The notes: generated by a model from the sequence alone, not told the origin. A stretch of DNA of 21,432 nt from CAZQIC01 sp964593555 (GCA_964593555.1 CAZQIC010000080.1:1-21432), one strand, 5' to 3'. Positions 1 to 8,657 are shown, counted from the first letter of the stretch. Made by a program: numbers and translations.

Positions 1-1
1 A

Positions 2-3000
2 GCAACCTATACTGTTACAAATACCTCGGATGCCGGTGCCGGAAGCTTAAGACAAGCTGTTATTGATGCGAATGCAAATTCAGGCGCAGATATTATTGAA
101 TTCGCTATTCCTGGTGCCGGTCCACACACAATTACTCTTACAACTGCTCTTCCAGTATTAAACGACGCTACCGGGGGAACAACAATAGACGGCACAACTC
201 AAACCGGATGGGTAGCTAATTCAATACATCCGCTTGATGCAACTTCGGGCACTCCGATGAATGCAACATTAAAAATAATTATTACCCATGCAATAGCAGC
301 GACTTATGGAATTGCAATCAACAGCGATGGCAATGTTATTAAGGGGATAGTAATACAGAATATTGGGACTGCAGCGGTGTCAGGTCTTGATATTGCTATT
401 AAAATTGCATCTGCAAATAATTCTGTTTTGGGTTGTTATATCGGAATGAATGATGCTGGTACAACATCCGGAACAACCATAGAAACAGGGATATCTATAA
501 CGGGAAATAATAATAAAATTGGTGATGGGACTGAAGAAAATGCAAACCTTATTTCAGGGATGTATACAGGTGGTTATGCTGGTATCCTGTTAGATGTAGA
601 CGCTGCCATAAATAATAGCATAAAAGGAAATATGATTGGCCTTCAAAAGGATGGCGAAACAGTCGCTGCAAGGATGCAAGGCATTGGGGTTTTTAACACT
701 ATCGGGGATTTTAATACAATTGGAGGTACTGCGGCAGGTGACGGGAATGTTATTTCCGGAAATACAAGTGTGGGAATTATGTCCTTGGGTAATTCTTCCA
801 TAATACAGGGTAATATTATAGGCCCGTGTGCAAGCGGTTCTACTGCTGTTGCGGGGTCAATACAAGGATATGGAATTGATATTGAAAATGTTTCTGATTG
901 TATCATTGGCAATACTACCAGTGCTGGAAAAAACACAATCTCTGGTAATACCAGTTACGGAATTTATATTACTACTGCGGGAGCTACTTGTACCGGAAAT
1001 ACTATAAAGGGCAATCATATTGGAATAGGTAAGGATGGTTCAACAGCTATCTCAGGCCAGGATTTGGGAATTTTTGTGTATGATAATGTAGATTATTTAA
1101 CTATAGGTGGTACCGCCACAGGTGAAGGGAATGTTATATCTGGCCAGCATTCCGGCGGGGCGTTTGCAACGGGAATTCAAATTATTGACCAGGGAGGGGC
1201 GGCCTTTAATCCAACCAATATGTCTATAATAGGAAATATAATTGGGTTGAAGGCAGACGGAAGTACATGGCTGAATAATAATCAATCATATGGTATTTTC
1301 ATAGCTGTATCCGATAATGTCATTGGTGGAAGTACAGCATCCTACCGGAATATCATTTCCGGTAATGGTACCTATGGAGTTTATTTATCAGGCGCTGAAT
1401 GTTCGGGAAATGCTGTAAAAGGAAATTATATTGGAATGCAATCAGATGGCGCAACTTCGGTCGGCTCCTCCTCTCAGGATTATGGTGTTTATGTTACCTC
1501 CTCTGCTAATAGAAATACTATTGGCGGAATAGTAAGTGGCGAAGGAAATTTCATATCCGATAATATTTTAGCGGGAATTTATTTTAACAGTACAAATACA
1601 AATGGCAATAAAGTATACGCAAATTATATTGGCACCCAAAGCGATGGTACCAGTTGGCTTACCGATGGACAACCAACAGGAATTGAAATTAACTCATCGC
1701 CAGGTAATACTATAGGTGGAAGCACATCTGCATACAGAAATATTATTTCTTCTAACACAACTTACGGTGTATATGTTACAGGAGCTTCATCGACCTCTAA
1801 TACTATTAAGGGAAATTATATTGGAATTACCTCCAACGGTACTTCAAGAATAGCCACCTCCCTTCAGGACAAAGGAGTTTACATCGCAAATTCCGCAAGC
1901 TATAATACTATTGGCGGAACCATAGCAGGCGACAGAAATATAATATCAGGAAATTTAACCGATGGAATTCGTATTGCTGGTGCAGCCACTTCAGGAAATA
2001 GTGTATTAGGTAACTATATTGGTCCGCAATCAAGTGGCTCTGCTTATGTCTCCAGTCACAGCCAGGATTACGGAGTGTATATTACAGGTCCGGGCACTAT
2101 AGTAGGTTCTGGTTCAGGCAGAAACGTTATTTCGGGAAACACAAGCCACGGTATATATATATTTTCCAATGCGACCGGTACAACAATAAAGGGAAACATA
2201 ATTGGATTAAATGCAGCAGGTACAGGAACGCTTACTGGTACTGCCGGACAAAACATTGGTATAAATGTTGAAACGGGAGCAGCAAATAATATTGAAATAG
2301 GTGGGACGGGAAGTAATGAAAGCAATATAATTTCCGGGAACCGACAATACGGGATATTGTTAGAATCCACAACCAATGCAAGCACAAGAATAATTAGCAA
2401 CACCATCGGTCCACAGGCAAACGGAACCACTGCGGTTTCCAACAATTCACAGCAGTATGGTATTTACATTCTCAGTTCAGGCGGCAACATAATTGGTGGC
2501 AGTAGTTCATCAGAGAGAAATATTATTTCAGCTAATTATAATATCATTGCTGCTACTATTGCCGGGATATTTATAAGCGGAACTGCCTCATCGGGAAATG
2601 TTATTAAAGGAAATTATATTGGTACACAGTCAAATGGTACAACCTACATCGCCAATGGAAATCAAAACGTAGGAATACAATTAATTGCTTCTGCCGGAAG
2701 CAACACAATAGGTGGAACAGTGAGTGGAGAAGGGAACCTTATTTCAGGCAACTCTATTGGTATTGCTATTACAAGCACAATAGGCGGGCATACTATCCTT
2801 GGAAATAAAATCGGACCACAGATAAGCGGATCGACTTATCTCGCAAACAATCCCCAGACATATGGTATAAGCATTAGTGATTCACCTAATAATATTATCG
2901 GGGGTTCTGTCGCGGGAGCAAAAAACTATATTTCTGCGAATGAAACTTATGGTATCTACATTGATGGCGCCAATTCAACGGGTACTGTTATAAAAGGAAA

Positions 3001-6000
3001 CTATATTGGCATTGCAACAAACGGAACCTCTTTTATTACCACCGGCACCCAGGATTATGGAATTTATTTTGCGACAACCGCTCCTTCTACAACAATTGGT
3101 GGAACCACAGCTGGAGACGGAAATGTTATATCCGGCAATACAAACACTGGAGTTTATTGCCAAACAATTGGCGGGCATAATTTTTACGGAAATATTATTG
3201 GTGCGGCAGCAAGCGGAACAACCGCTGTTAGTACTACTTCTAACCAGTTATATGGAATACAGTTGGCTGGTTCGCCCAATAATATTATTGGAGGAAGTAC
3301 ATCATTACACAGAAATACTATTTCTGACAATACACAAGCCGGCATACTAATAACAGGATCGGGTGGCAGCGGAACAACTATAAAAGGAAATTACATTGGT
3401 ATTGCTTCTGACGGCATAAGCTATATAACTTCCAATGCTCAGATATACGGAATTAGTTTACAATCCAGTTCGGCATTAAACACAATAGGAGGAACTAATT
3501 CCGGTGAAGGCAATGTAATCTCAGGTCAAGGAAGCGCTTCCACTAAAGGCTATGGCATTTATTTAACAAGCTCAGATAACAATAACATATACGGCAACAC
3601 AATAGGCCCAAGAGTGGATGGAAGCACTGCGGTGACCAACGCAACTCAAAATTATGGAATTTTTGTTGCTACTGGGTCCGATGGAAATATTATTGGTGGC
3701 TCTACAAATGCATACAGAAATATTGTTTCAGGAAACGGAAGCAGTTTTCCCGGAGGAACGGGATTATATATTTTTTCCTCAACAAATAACTATATAAAAG
3801 GAAATTACCTTGGAATGGCATCGAACGGAACTTCAATTATCTCCGGTGGCTTACAAGACTATGGAGTAATTCTTGATGCGGATGTTGGAAATAATGTTTA
3901 CCTAGGAAGTACTGCTACAGGAGAAGGTAATTTAATTTCGGGCAATATTAATTCGGGAGTGATTTTAGAACACGATCAAAATGCATACGTTCTTGGAAAT
4001 ATAATTGGCCCACAAAAGGACGGGAGTACTTATGTTGCAGGTAACTCGCAGGATGAAGGAATTTATCTCTTCAAATCAGATGGCTGCTTTATTGGAGATG
4101 GTTCAGTTGGTGGACGCAATATAATTTCGGGAAATGAGTCGAAAGGAATTTACGGCGCCGGAAATCCGGGTACTTCTGGTGTTGTAATCGATGGCAACTA
4201 TATTGGACTTGCATCCAACGGCGCCTCAATAATTTCCGGAGCCACGCAAGACGATGGCATTTACCTCAAGAATCTCTCGGATAATTTTATGATATATGAA
4301 AATGTTATTTCGGGTAATACTAACTCAGGCATTTATATTAATAACCCAACCGGAGGCGATAACAATATTAACACAGGTAATATAATCGGTTTGCAGGCAA
4401 ATGGAACAAGTTATGTTACTTCTAACTCACAAGATTATGGTATTTATTTAGAAGATACGCGTGACGTAACAATTGGCAGGGGTTCATTTGGAAGTGGTAG
4501 GGAAAATTGGATTTCGGGGAATGAGATCGCAGGTATTTACATGACTGGCTCCGGCACCACAAATAACTTGATATTTGGCAATGCTATTGGCCCGCAATCG
4601 AATGGTACAACAAAAGTTACTAATGCTACACAAGATTTTGGTATTGTGATTACTAATGATGCTTACGATAATATTATTGGTGGTGATATTTCTTCCGAAG
4701 CGAATATAATTTCTGGCAATTATGATGGCGGGGTTGATTGGGGAGGCGTAGGCATCTATGTATATAACCAGGACGGAGACAATAGTATTGTAGGGAATAT
4801 TATTGGACCTCAATACGATGGGGCAACATACATGGCATCAAATTCACAAAAAAATGGTGTCCTTTTTAATGCCGCCTCCAATGCTACTCTTGGTTCTGCC
4901 ACTCCTGGTTATGGTAATTTAATTTCCGGAAATGATGGTACTGGTGTGCTTTTTGCATTTGCGTGCGGCAGTATAAGCGTAATTGGAAATTATGTAGGAA
5001 TCGATATAAATGGCACAAGTCGGATAGCATCTTCAGCGCAGGATGTTGGAATATATACTGCTGGTACAGGATTGTATACTATAGGTGGAACAAATTCCGG
5101 AGAGGGGAATGTTGTTTCAGGTAATAATATTACGGGAATATATTTAACTTCAAATGCCAATGAAGTTTATGGAAATATTATTGGACCCGCTGCCAGTGGA
5201 TCAACTTCATTGGGATCATCGAACCAAAGTAACGGAATATTTGTAAGTGCCTCTAATGATAATATAATTGGAGGCCGGACAAGCGGTTACAGAAATATAA
5301 TTTCTGATAATAACGTTTATGGAGTGTATTTTAGTTCTGGTTCAACCGGTAATAATATTAAAGGAAATTATATTGGGTCGAGCTCTTCTGTTGGTACAAT
5401 TACCGGATCATCACAAGACTATGGAGTATATATTAGTGCCAGTGGAGGGAATGATAACAGGATTGGTGGTTACGCTGCCGGGGCAGGTTTAAATCCGGAG
5501 GGTAATGTTATTACGGGTAACCTTGTTGGTGGTGTATATGTTGGTGTTAGTGCTACGGGAAATTTAATATCCAGAAATCCAATTTATAGTAATGGAGGCA
5601 ATGCAATATCACTGTTTATTTCTGGTAATGCTAATTACGCAAAGCCTACTATAAACACCAATTACACCGCAACCAGTGTTTCGGGTACAGCCGCTGCAAA
5701 TGATACAGTTGAAGTGTTTAAAAAAATCGCGGGTGGTTCTAATCATTGTCAGCAAGCGCAAATATATTTAGGTTCAACCAAAGCTAATGGTTCAGGAGTT
5801 TGGACATTTTCTCCGGGTGGCACCATTTTAAATGCTGGCGACACTCCTCTTGCTACGGCAAGAAATGCAAATAAAAACACATCGGAATTTAACTGCACAA
5901 GTACCGCTGTCGGTTTACCAATAGAATTACTTTCGTTCGATGCAAAAAAATTAAATGAGACAGCTGTGAAAACTTATTGGCAAACAGCGACTGAAATAAA

Positions 6001-6493
6001 CAATGATTACTTTACTGTTGAGTGTAGCAAAAATGGAATTGAATTTGAGGAAGCAGGAATTGTAAATAGTGCAGCAGTTGGTGGAAATAGTTCATCAGTG
6101 CTTAACTACCAATTAATTGACAATTTACCTATCGGTTATATTGGATTAAAAACTATTTACTACCGGTTAAAACAAACTGATTTCGATGGCACCACCTCCT
6201 ACTACAATATTGTCGCAGTTCATTTTGATGACAACTCAATATCAGGATTCAATATTTACCCAAATCCAACATCGGGCGAGAATATTAATATTTTAATTGA
6301 GGGCAGCGCAAACAAAGAAGTAATGATCACACTGAGAGATGTTATTGGAAAAGAAATTTCCAGCAAAACCTATACACTTAACTCTGACAGAGAAATAATT
6401 AAACTATCAGAACAAAATCTTTCCAGTGGAGTTTATACTATTTCTGCATCAAATAATAATTCTATGGTGTGTAAGAAAATTATTATTAAATAA
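2..6493 (+). CDS. Giant secreted parallel beta-helix repeat protein with T9SS sorting domain (5' partial)
   Basis: The frame is open from base 2 to the TAA at 6491-6493, giving 2163 residues. The start lies upstream, so the in-frame ATG at 257 is not the true start. The first visible residues (TVTNTSDAGAGSLRQAVIDA) are the motif that usually opens secreted beta-helix proteins in Bacteroidota. From about base 700 to 5560 the protein is an array of Asn/Gly/Ile/Ser-rich 66-residue repeats built on IGGT..GEGNVISGN..GIY and KGNYIG..SNGTS..QDYGVY. A non-repetitive Ig-like stretch (about 5630-5910) follows, then a segment starting LPIELLSFDAK that often precedes sorting domains, then a C-terminal T9SS domain (FNIYPNPTSG). 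By family knowledge it crosses the outer membrane through T9SS and is attached to or released from the surface. Adhesion or polysaccharide binding is possible but not shown. No catalytic motif is visible. The stop is 6 bp from the stop of convergent rpe. Confidence 0.93.
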   Translation, partial: ATYTVTNTSDAGAGSLRQAVIDANANSGADIIEFAIPGAGPHTITLTTALPVLNDATGGTTIDGTTQTGWVANSIHPLDATSGTPMNATLKIIITHAIAATYGIAINSDGNVIKGIVIQNIGTAAVSGLDIAIKIASANNSVLGCYIGMNDAGTTSGTTIETGISITGNNNKIGDGTEENANLISGMYTGGYAGILLDVDAAINNSIKGNMIGLQKDGETVAARMQGIGVFNTIGDFNTIGGTAAGDGNVISGNTSVGIMSLGNSSIIQGNIIGPCASGSTAVAGSIQGYGIDIENVSDCIIGNTTSAGKNTISGNTSYGIYITTAGATCTGNTIKGNHIGIGKDGSTAISGQDLGIFVYDNVDYLTIGGTATGEGNVISGQHSGGAFATGIQIIDQGGAAFNPTNMSIIGNIIGLKADGSTWLNNNQSYGIFIAVSDNVIGGSTASYRNIISGNGTYGVYLSGAECSGNAVKGNYIGMQSDGATSVGSSSQDYGVYVTSSANRNTIGGIVSGEGNFISDNILAGIYFNSTNTNGNKVYANYIGTQSDGTSWLTDGQPTGIEINSSPGNTIGGSTSAYRNIISSNTTYGVYVTGASSTSNTIKGNYIGITSNGTSRIATSLQDKGVYIANSASYNTIGGTIAGDRNIISGNLTDGIRIAGAATSGNSVLGNYIGPQSSGSAYVSSHSQDYGVYITGPGTIVGSGSGRNVISGNTSHGIYIFSNATGTTIKGNIIGLNAAGTGTLTGTAGQNIGINVETGAANNIEIGGTGSNESNIISGNRQYGILLESTTNASTRIISNTIGPQANGTTAVSNNSQQYGIYILSSGGNIIGGSSSSERNIISANYNIIAATIAGIFISGTASSGNVIKGNYIGTQSNGTTYIANGNQNVGIQLIASAGSNTIGGTVSGEGNLISGNSIGIAITSTIGGHTILGNKIGPQISGSTYLANNPQTYGISISDSPNNIIGGSVAGAKNYISANETYGIYIDGANSTGTVIKGNYIGIATNGTSFITTGTQDYGIYFATTAPSTTIGGTTAGDGNVISGNTNTGVYCQTIGGHNFYGNIIGAAASGTTAVSTTSNQLYGIQLAGSPNNIIGGSTSLHRNTISDNTQAGILITGSGGSGTTIKGNYIGIASDGISYITSNAQIYGISLQSSSALNTIGGTNSGEGNVISGQGSASTKGYGIYLTSSDNNNIYGNTIGPRVDGSTAVTNATQNYGIFVATGSDGNIIGGSTNAYRNIVSGNGSSFPGGTGLYIFSSTNNYIKGNYLGMASNGTSIISGGLQDYGVILDADVGNNVYLGSTATGEGNLISGNINSGVILEHDQNAYVLGNIIGPQKDGSTYVAGNSQDEGIYLFKSDGCFIGDGSVGGRNIISGNESKGIYGAGNPGTSGVVIDGNYIGLASNGASIISGATQDDGIYLKNLSDNFMIYENVISGNTNSGIYINNPTGGDNNINTGNIIGLQANGTSYVTSNSQDYGIYLEDTRDVTIGRGSFGSGRENWISGNEIAGIYMTGSGTTNNLIFGNAIGPQSNGTTKVTNATQDFGIVITNDAYDNIIGGDISSEANIISGNYDGGVDWGGVGIYVYNQDGDNSIVGNIIGPQYDGATYMASNSQKNGVLFNAASNATLGSATPGYGNLISGNDGTGVLFAFACGSISVIGNYVGIDINGTSRIASSAQDVGIYTAGTGLYTIGGTNSGEGNVVSGNNITGIYLTSNANEVYGNIIGPAASGSTSLGSSNQSNGIFVSASNDNIIGGRTSGYRNIISDNNVYGVYFSSGSTGNNIKGNYIGSSSSVGTITGSSQDYGVYISASGGNDNRIGGYAAGAGLNPEGNVITGNLVGGVYVGVSATGNLISRNPIYSNGGNAISLFISGNANYAKPTINTNYTATSVSGTAAANDTVEVFKKIAGGSNHCQQAQIYLGSTKANGSGVWTFSPGGTILNAGDTPLATARNANKNTSEFNCTSTAVGLPIELLSFDAKKLNETAVKTYWQTATEINNDYFTVECSKNGIEFEEAGIVNSAAVGGNSSSVLNYQLIDNLPIGYIGLKTIYYRLKQTDFDGTTSYYNIVAVHFDDNSISGFNIYPNPTSGENINILIEGSANKEVMITLRDVIGKEISSKTYTLNSDREIIKLSEQNLSSGVYTISASNNNSMVCKKIIIK
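716..5580 (+). repeat. Alternating A/B beta-helix repeat array (25 units of ~198 bp, 12 A/B dimers of ~396 bp)
   Basis: Two repeat types alternate without a break inside the giant gene. Type A is anchored on IGGTxxGEGNVISGN. The codon just before its conserved Asn lies at 743, 1127, 1544, 1934, 2321, 2732, 3119, 3509, 3926, 4298, 4700, 5105 and 5501. Type B is anchored on IGGSxxxYRNIISxN. The matching codon lies at 929, 1346, 1736, 2120, 2516, 2921, 3311, 3716, 4115, 4499, 4913 and 5291. A leads into GNIIGPQxxGST, and B leads into IKGNYIGxxSNGTS. All spacings are multiples of three (372 to 417 bp within a type). Copies are diverged at DNA level; only short motifs such as aaaggaaattatattgg recur nearly unchanged. 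A 66-residue unit fits three beta-helix coils (inference). Confidence 0.88.
6248..6490 (+). other. T9SS type A C-terminal sorting domain
   Basis: The last 81 residues start with FNIYPNPTSG, continue through a beta-rich stretch (MITLRDVIGKEI, LSSGVYTI) and end in a basic tail (CKKIIIK). This is the usual layout of the Por secretion system type A sorting domain. It marks the giant protein as a T9SS substrate and supports assignment of the organism to Bacteroidota. Confidence 0.92.
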
Positions 6494-6499
6494 GATCGG

Positions 6500-7150
6500 T
6501 CAGATTTTTTTAAGATCCTTAATTGTCGCAACAGGATTCTTGGAAGAGAAAACAGTATTACCCGCAACCAGCACATCAGCACCGGCATGGATAAGTTTAG
6601 CCGCGTTATTCAAATCGACACCACCATCCACCTCTATTTTGGCAGATGATTTTTGAGTGTTGATCATTTCTTTAAGTGAAGTAACTTTATTGTATGTATT
6701 CTCGATAAATTTTTGTCCTCCAAAACCGGGATTAACAGACATTATACAAATAAGATCGATGTCCATAATAATATCCTGCAATACGGAAACTGAAGTGTGC
6801 GGATTGATCGCGACTCCTGCTTTCATCCCTAATCCTTTAATAGCTTGTATCGTACGATGTAAATGAGTACAAGCCTCAACATGCACAGTTAAATTATCAG
6901 CGCCTGCATTTTTAAAATCCGAAAGATATTTATCCGGATCAACGATCATCAAATGAACATCAAGCGGTTTTTTTGCATGTTTCTTCACCGCTTTAATTAC
7001 TGGAAACCCAAAAGAAATATTCGGAACAAAAACGCCATCCATTACATCCACGTGAAACCAATCTGCTTCACTGTTATTGATCATTTCAACATCACGTTGA
7101 ATGTTAGCGAAATCGGCAGAGAGAATTGAAGGAGCTATAAGATGAGACAT
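6500..7150 (-). CDS. rpe: Ribulose-phosphate 3-epimerase
   Basis: This cytosolic enzyme interconverts D-ribulose 5-phosphate and D-xylulose 5-phosphate in the pentose phosphate pathway. The 216-residue product has the full TIM-barrel signature set: APSILSADF at residues 6-14, HVDVMDG with H33 and D35, VHLMI with H66, the phosphate-binding MSVNPGFGGQ at 137-146, and VDGG with D175. The two His and two Asp are the expected metal and acid-base residues. I chose the ATG at 7148-7150 because it gives the usual MSHLIAPSILSADF start; the longer frame to 7168 would need a TTG and would run into the putative promoter. It is the last gene of the minus-strand block, 62 bp after the small gene at 7213, with its own -7 box. 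Its stop is 6 bp from the stop of the convergent giant gene. Confidence 0.97.
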   Translation of the reverse strand: MSHLIAPSILSADFANIQRDVEMINNSEADWFHVDVMDGVFVPNISFGFPVIKAVKKHAKKPLDVHLMIVDPDKYLSDFKNAGADNLTVHVEACTHLHRTIQAIKGLGMKAGVAINPHTSVSVLQDIIMDIDLICIMSVNPGFGGQKFIENTYNKVTSLKEMINTQKSSAKIEVDGGVDLNNAAKLIHAGADVLVAGNTVFSSKNPVATIKDLKKI

Positions 7151-7165
7151 GGAGATTTGTTTGTA

Positions 7166-7173
7166 CAAAGGTA
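7166..7173 (-). promoter_or_regulatory. Putative -7 box of rpe promoter
   Basis: On the minus strand this reads TACCTTTG, an exact match to the Bacteroidota primary-sigma -7 consensus TAnnTTTG. It lies 15 bases before the rpe ATG and predicts a leader of about 10 bases. No TTG is present at the expected -33 spacing; that place is taken by the GTTGTTGG repeat. Confidence 0.45.
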
Positions 7174-7185
7174 GGAAAGTTATTA

Positions 7186-7203
7186 GTTGTTGGTTGTTGG
7201 TTA
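7186..7203 (+). repeat. GTTGTTGGTT low-complexity repeat (copy 1)
   Basis: GTTGTTGGTT occurs twice in overlap (7186-7195 and 7193-7202), followed by A. It is the inverted counterpart of the AACCAACAAC repeats at 7697-7720, so the two stretches flank the small gene between them. It sits in the gap upstream of rpe, where a -33 box would be expected. Function is unknown. Confidence 0.7.
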
Positions 7204-7212
7204 TCGGATTAT

Positions 7213-7710
7213 TTATAACGGATCATTATCAACCCAGGCCATCCAGTGTTTATCAAAATAGTAGACATCAATAGAATTATTTTTTTTACTTTTTTCACCT
7301 TCAATAATTTCATAATTAGCGCAAGGATGATATTCAAATGTCCAGTTATCAAACATAAGCGATAGTGTTTTTTTCTGACAACCATCACTTACTTCTAAAG
7401 TTAAATATCGGAAATGTGCATCAAGATCAATTTCACTAACTGCTTCTTGAATTTCAGGAGTTAGATCACTTAATGTTAAATATTTATTGTGAGGTGATTT
7501 ATCCGAACTGCTCTGTACAAGATTTGCAAGAATAGCTATTTTATCAGATTCTTTTAAATATACTTTAAATCTGTCAAGTGGACTGGGGCCATAAATTTTA
7601 TACAATGAAAGCCCGAGGGTTAAAAGGACTGAACTGATAATTATGACGAGAAAAATTTGGGAATCTTTCAATTTCGAATTAATGTCGGATAGTAAGAACC
7701 AACAACCCAT
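7213..7710 (-). CDS. Small membrane-anchored protein of unknown function
   Basis: I do not recognise this 165-residue protein. It has one hydrophobic helix at about residues 19-37, which would act as a signal anchor, then a soluble C-terminal domain with two cysteines (C111, C130). These could pair if the domain is extracytoplasmic (inference). It starts 11 bp after the rpoD stop on the same strand, so readthrough from rpoD is likely. The start is uncertain. The ATG at 7708-7710 lies inside a repetitive AACCAACAACCCATAACCAACAAC stretch, and the frame can also be extended to a TTG at 7719. A TTG 13 codons inside the gene, just before KDSQIF, would give a more typical short signal-anchor N-terminus. 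No conserved motif or catalytic residue pattern is evident. Confidence 0.6.
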   Translation of the reverse strand: MGCWFLLSDINSKLKDSQIFLVIIISSVLLTLGLSLYKIYGPSPLDRFKVYLKESDKIAILANLVQSSSDKSPHNKYLTLSDLTPEIQEAVSEIDLDAHFRYLTLEVSDGCQKKTLSLMFDNWTFEYHPCANYEIIEGEKSKKNNSIDVYYFDKHWMAWVDNDPL

Positions 7711-7720
7711 AACCAACAAC
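7697..7720 (+). repeat. AACCAACAAC direct repeat pair (inverted copies of 7186-7203)
   Basis: Two perfect AACCAACAAC decamers (7697-7706 and 7711-7720) are separated by CCAT. On the minus strand they read GTTGTTGGTT, matching the stretch at 7186-7203. The CAT between them supplies the ATG of the small gene 7213-7710, so this repeat encodes that gene's first residues if that start is used. Confidence 0.75.
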
Positions 7721-7721
7721 T

Positions 7722-8591
7722 TTAACCTAAATACGTCTTCAGCAATTTGCCGCGCGAAGTATGTTTAAGTCTTCTAATTGCTTTCTCCTTAATTTGTCTT
7801 ACCCTTTCGCGGGTAAGATCAAACTTCTCCCCTATTTCTTCCAATGTCATCGCATGACTTCCATTTAATCCAAAATATAAACGAACAACATCGGCTTCTC
7901 TTGAAGTAAGCGTCGATAACGCTCTTTCAACTTCTCTCCTTAACGATTCATTCAACAATGAATTTTCCGGGCTTGGGCTATCTTGGTTCGGCATCAGATC
8001 ATGCATGCTGCCTGCATTATCATCTGTATTGTTCAGTGGCGCATCCATTGATACGTGCCTGCCCGAATTACGCATAGACTCCTTAACCTCTACTTCGGAT
8101 ATCTCTAAAACAATTGCAATTTCTTCTGCACTTGGTTCCCTCTCAAACTGCTGCTCAAGTTTTGAAAAAGTTTTGTTGATCTTATTGATCGAACCAATTT
8201 TATTTAATGGCAAACGAACTATTCTTGATTGTTCTGCAAGCGCTTGTAGTATCGATTGACGAATCCACCATACAGCATAAGAAATAAATTTAAATCCTCT
8301 TGTTTCATCAAAACGCTGTGCAGCCTTTATCAAACCTAAGTTGCCTTCGTTAATAAGATCGGGAAGACTTAAGCCTTGATTCTGATATTGTTTGGATACA
8401 GATACAACGAAACGAAGATTAGCTTTTGTAAGACGCTCCAACGCATCCTGATCACCTTTTTTAATTCGCTTCGCTAATTCCACCTCTTCATCGGCAGTGA
8501 TCAAATCTACTTTACCAATTTCCTGCAGGTACTTATCAAGTGATGCTGTTTCCCGATTAGTTACCTGCTTGGTTATTTTTAGCTGCCTCAT
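7722..8591 (-). CDS. rpoD: Primary RNA polymerase sigma factor (RpoD/SigA)
   Basis: This is the housekeeping sigma factor, which directs RNA polymerase to most promoters. The 289-residue product has region 1.2 (SLDKYLQEIG, residues 17-26), region 2 with the core-binding and -10-recognition stretch (DLINEGNLGLIKAAQRFD at 78-95, then SYAVWWIRQSI at 104-114), region 3, and region 4 with the helix-turn-helix near the C-terminus (LTLEEIG-like, then LTRERVRQIKEKAIRRL). It ends LLKTYLG. It lacks region 1.1, which is normal for Bacteroidota primary sigmas and explains its length compared with about 600 residues in E. coli. ATG at 8589-8591. Known members recognise TTTG at -33 and TAnnTTTG at -7, and such boxes occur in this window. 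The 66 bp upstream contain no clear match of that kind. Confidence 0.97.
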   Translation of the reverse strand: MRQLKITKQVTNRETASLDKYLQEIGKVDLITADEEVELAKRIKKGDQDALERLTKANLRFVVSVSKQYQNQGLSLPDLINEGNLGLIKAAQRFDETRGFKFISYAVWWIRQSILQALAEQSRIVRLPLNKIGSINKINKTFSKLEQQFEREPSAEEIAIVLEISEVEVKESMRNSGRHVSMDAPLNNTDDNAGSMHDLMPNQDSPSPENSLLNESLRREVERALSTLTSREADVVRLYFGLNGSHAMTLEEIGEKFDLTRERVRQIKEKAIRRLKHTSRGKLLKTYLG

Positions 8592-8657
8592 GAATAGTGT
8601 ATTATATTATTTTACGTTTAAGAACGAATAAAGTTTCAATTTGTTTTTCTCATATTA

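Noticed and set aside
257..259. ATG at 257 as the start of the giant gene.
   Set aside because: The frame is open to base 2 and the upstream residues include the TVTNTSDAGAGSLRQA motif typical of this family's N-terminal region, so the start is outside the window.
2068..2445. Minus-strand open frame of 125 codons, and similar frames at 643-936, 4484-4813 and on the plus strand at 3006-3350.
   Set aside because: They lie inside the giant repeat gene, follow its repeat spacing, and have composition expected of shadow frames.
716..5580. Long run of regularly spaced repeats, first considered as CRISPR-like or satellite DNA.
   Set aside because: Spacings are all multiples of three, the DNA copies are diverged, and the repeats conserve protein motifs in one open frame. 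They are protein repeats.
7151..7168. Upstream TTG start for rpe adding six residues.
   Set aside because: It needs a TTG codon and overlaps a TAnnTTTG -7 box; the ATG at 7150 gives the usual family N-terminus.
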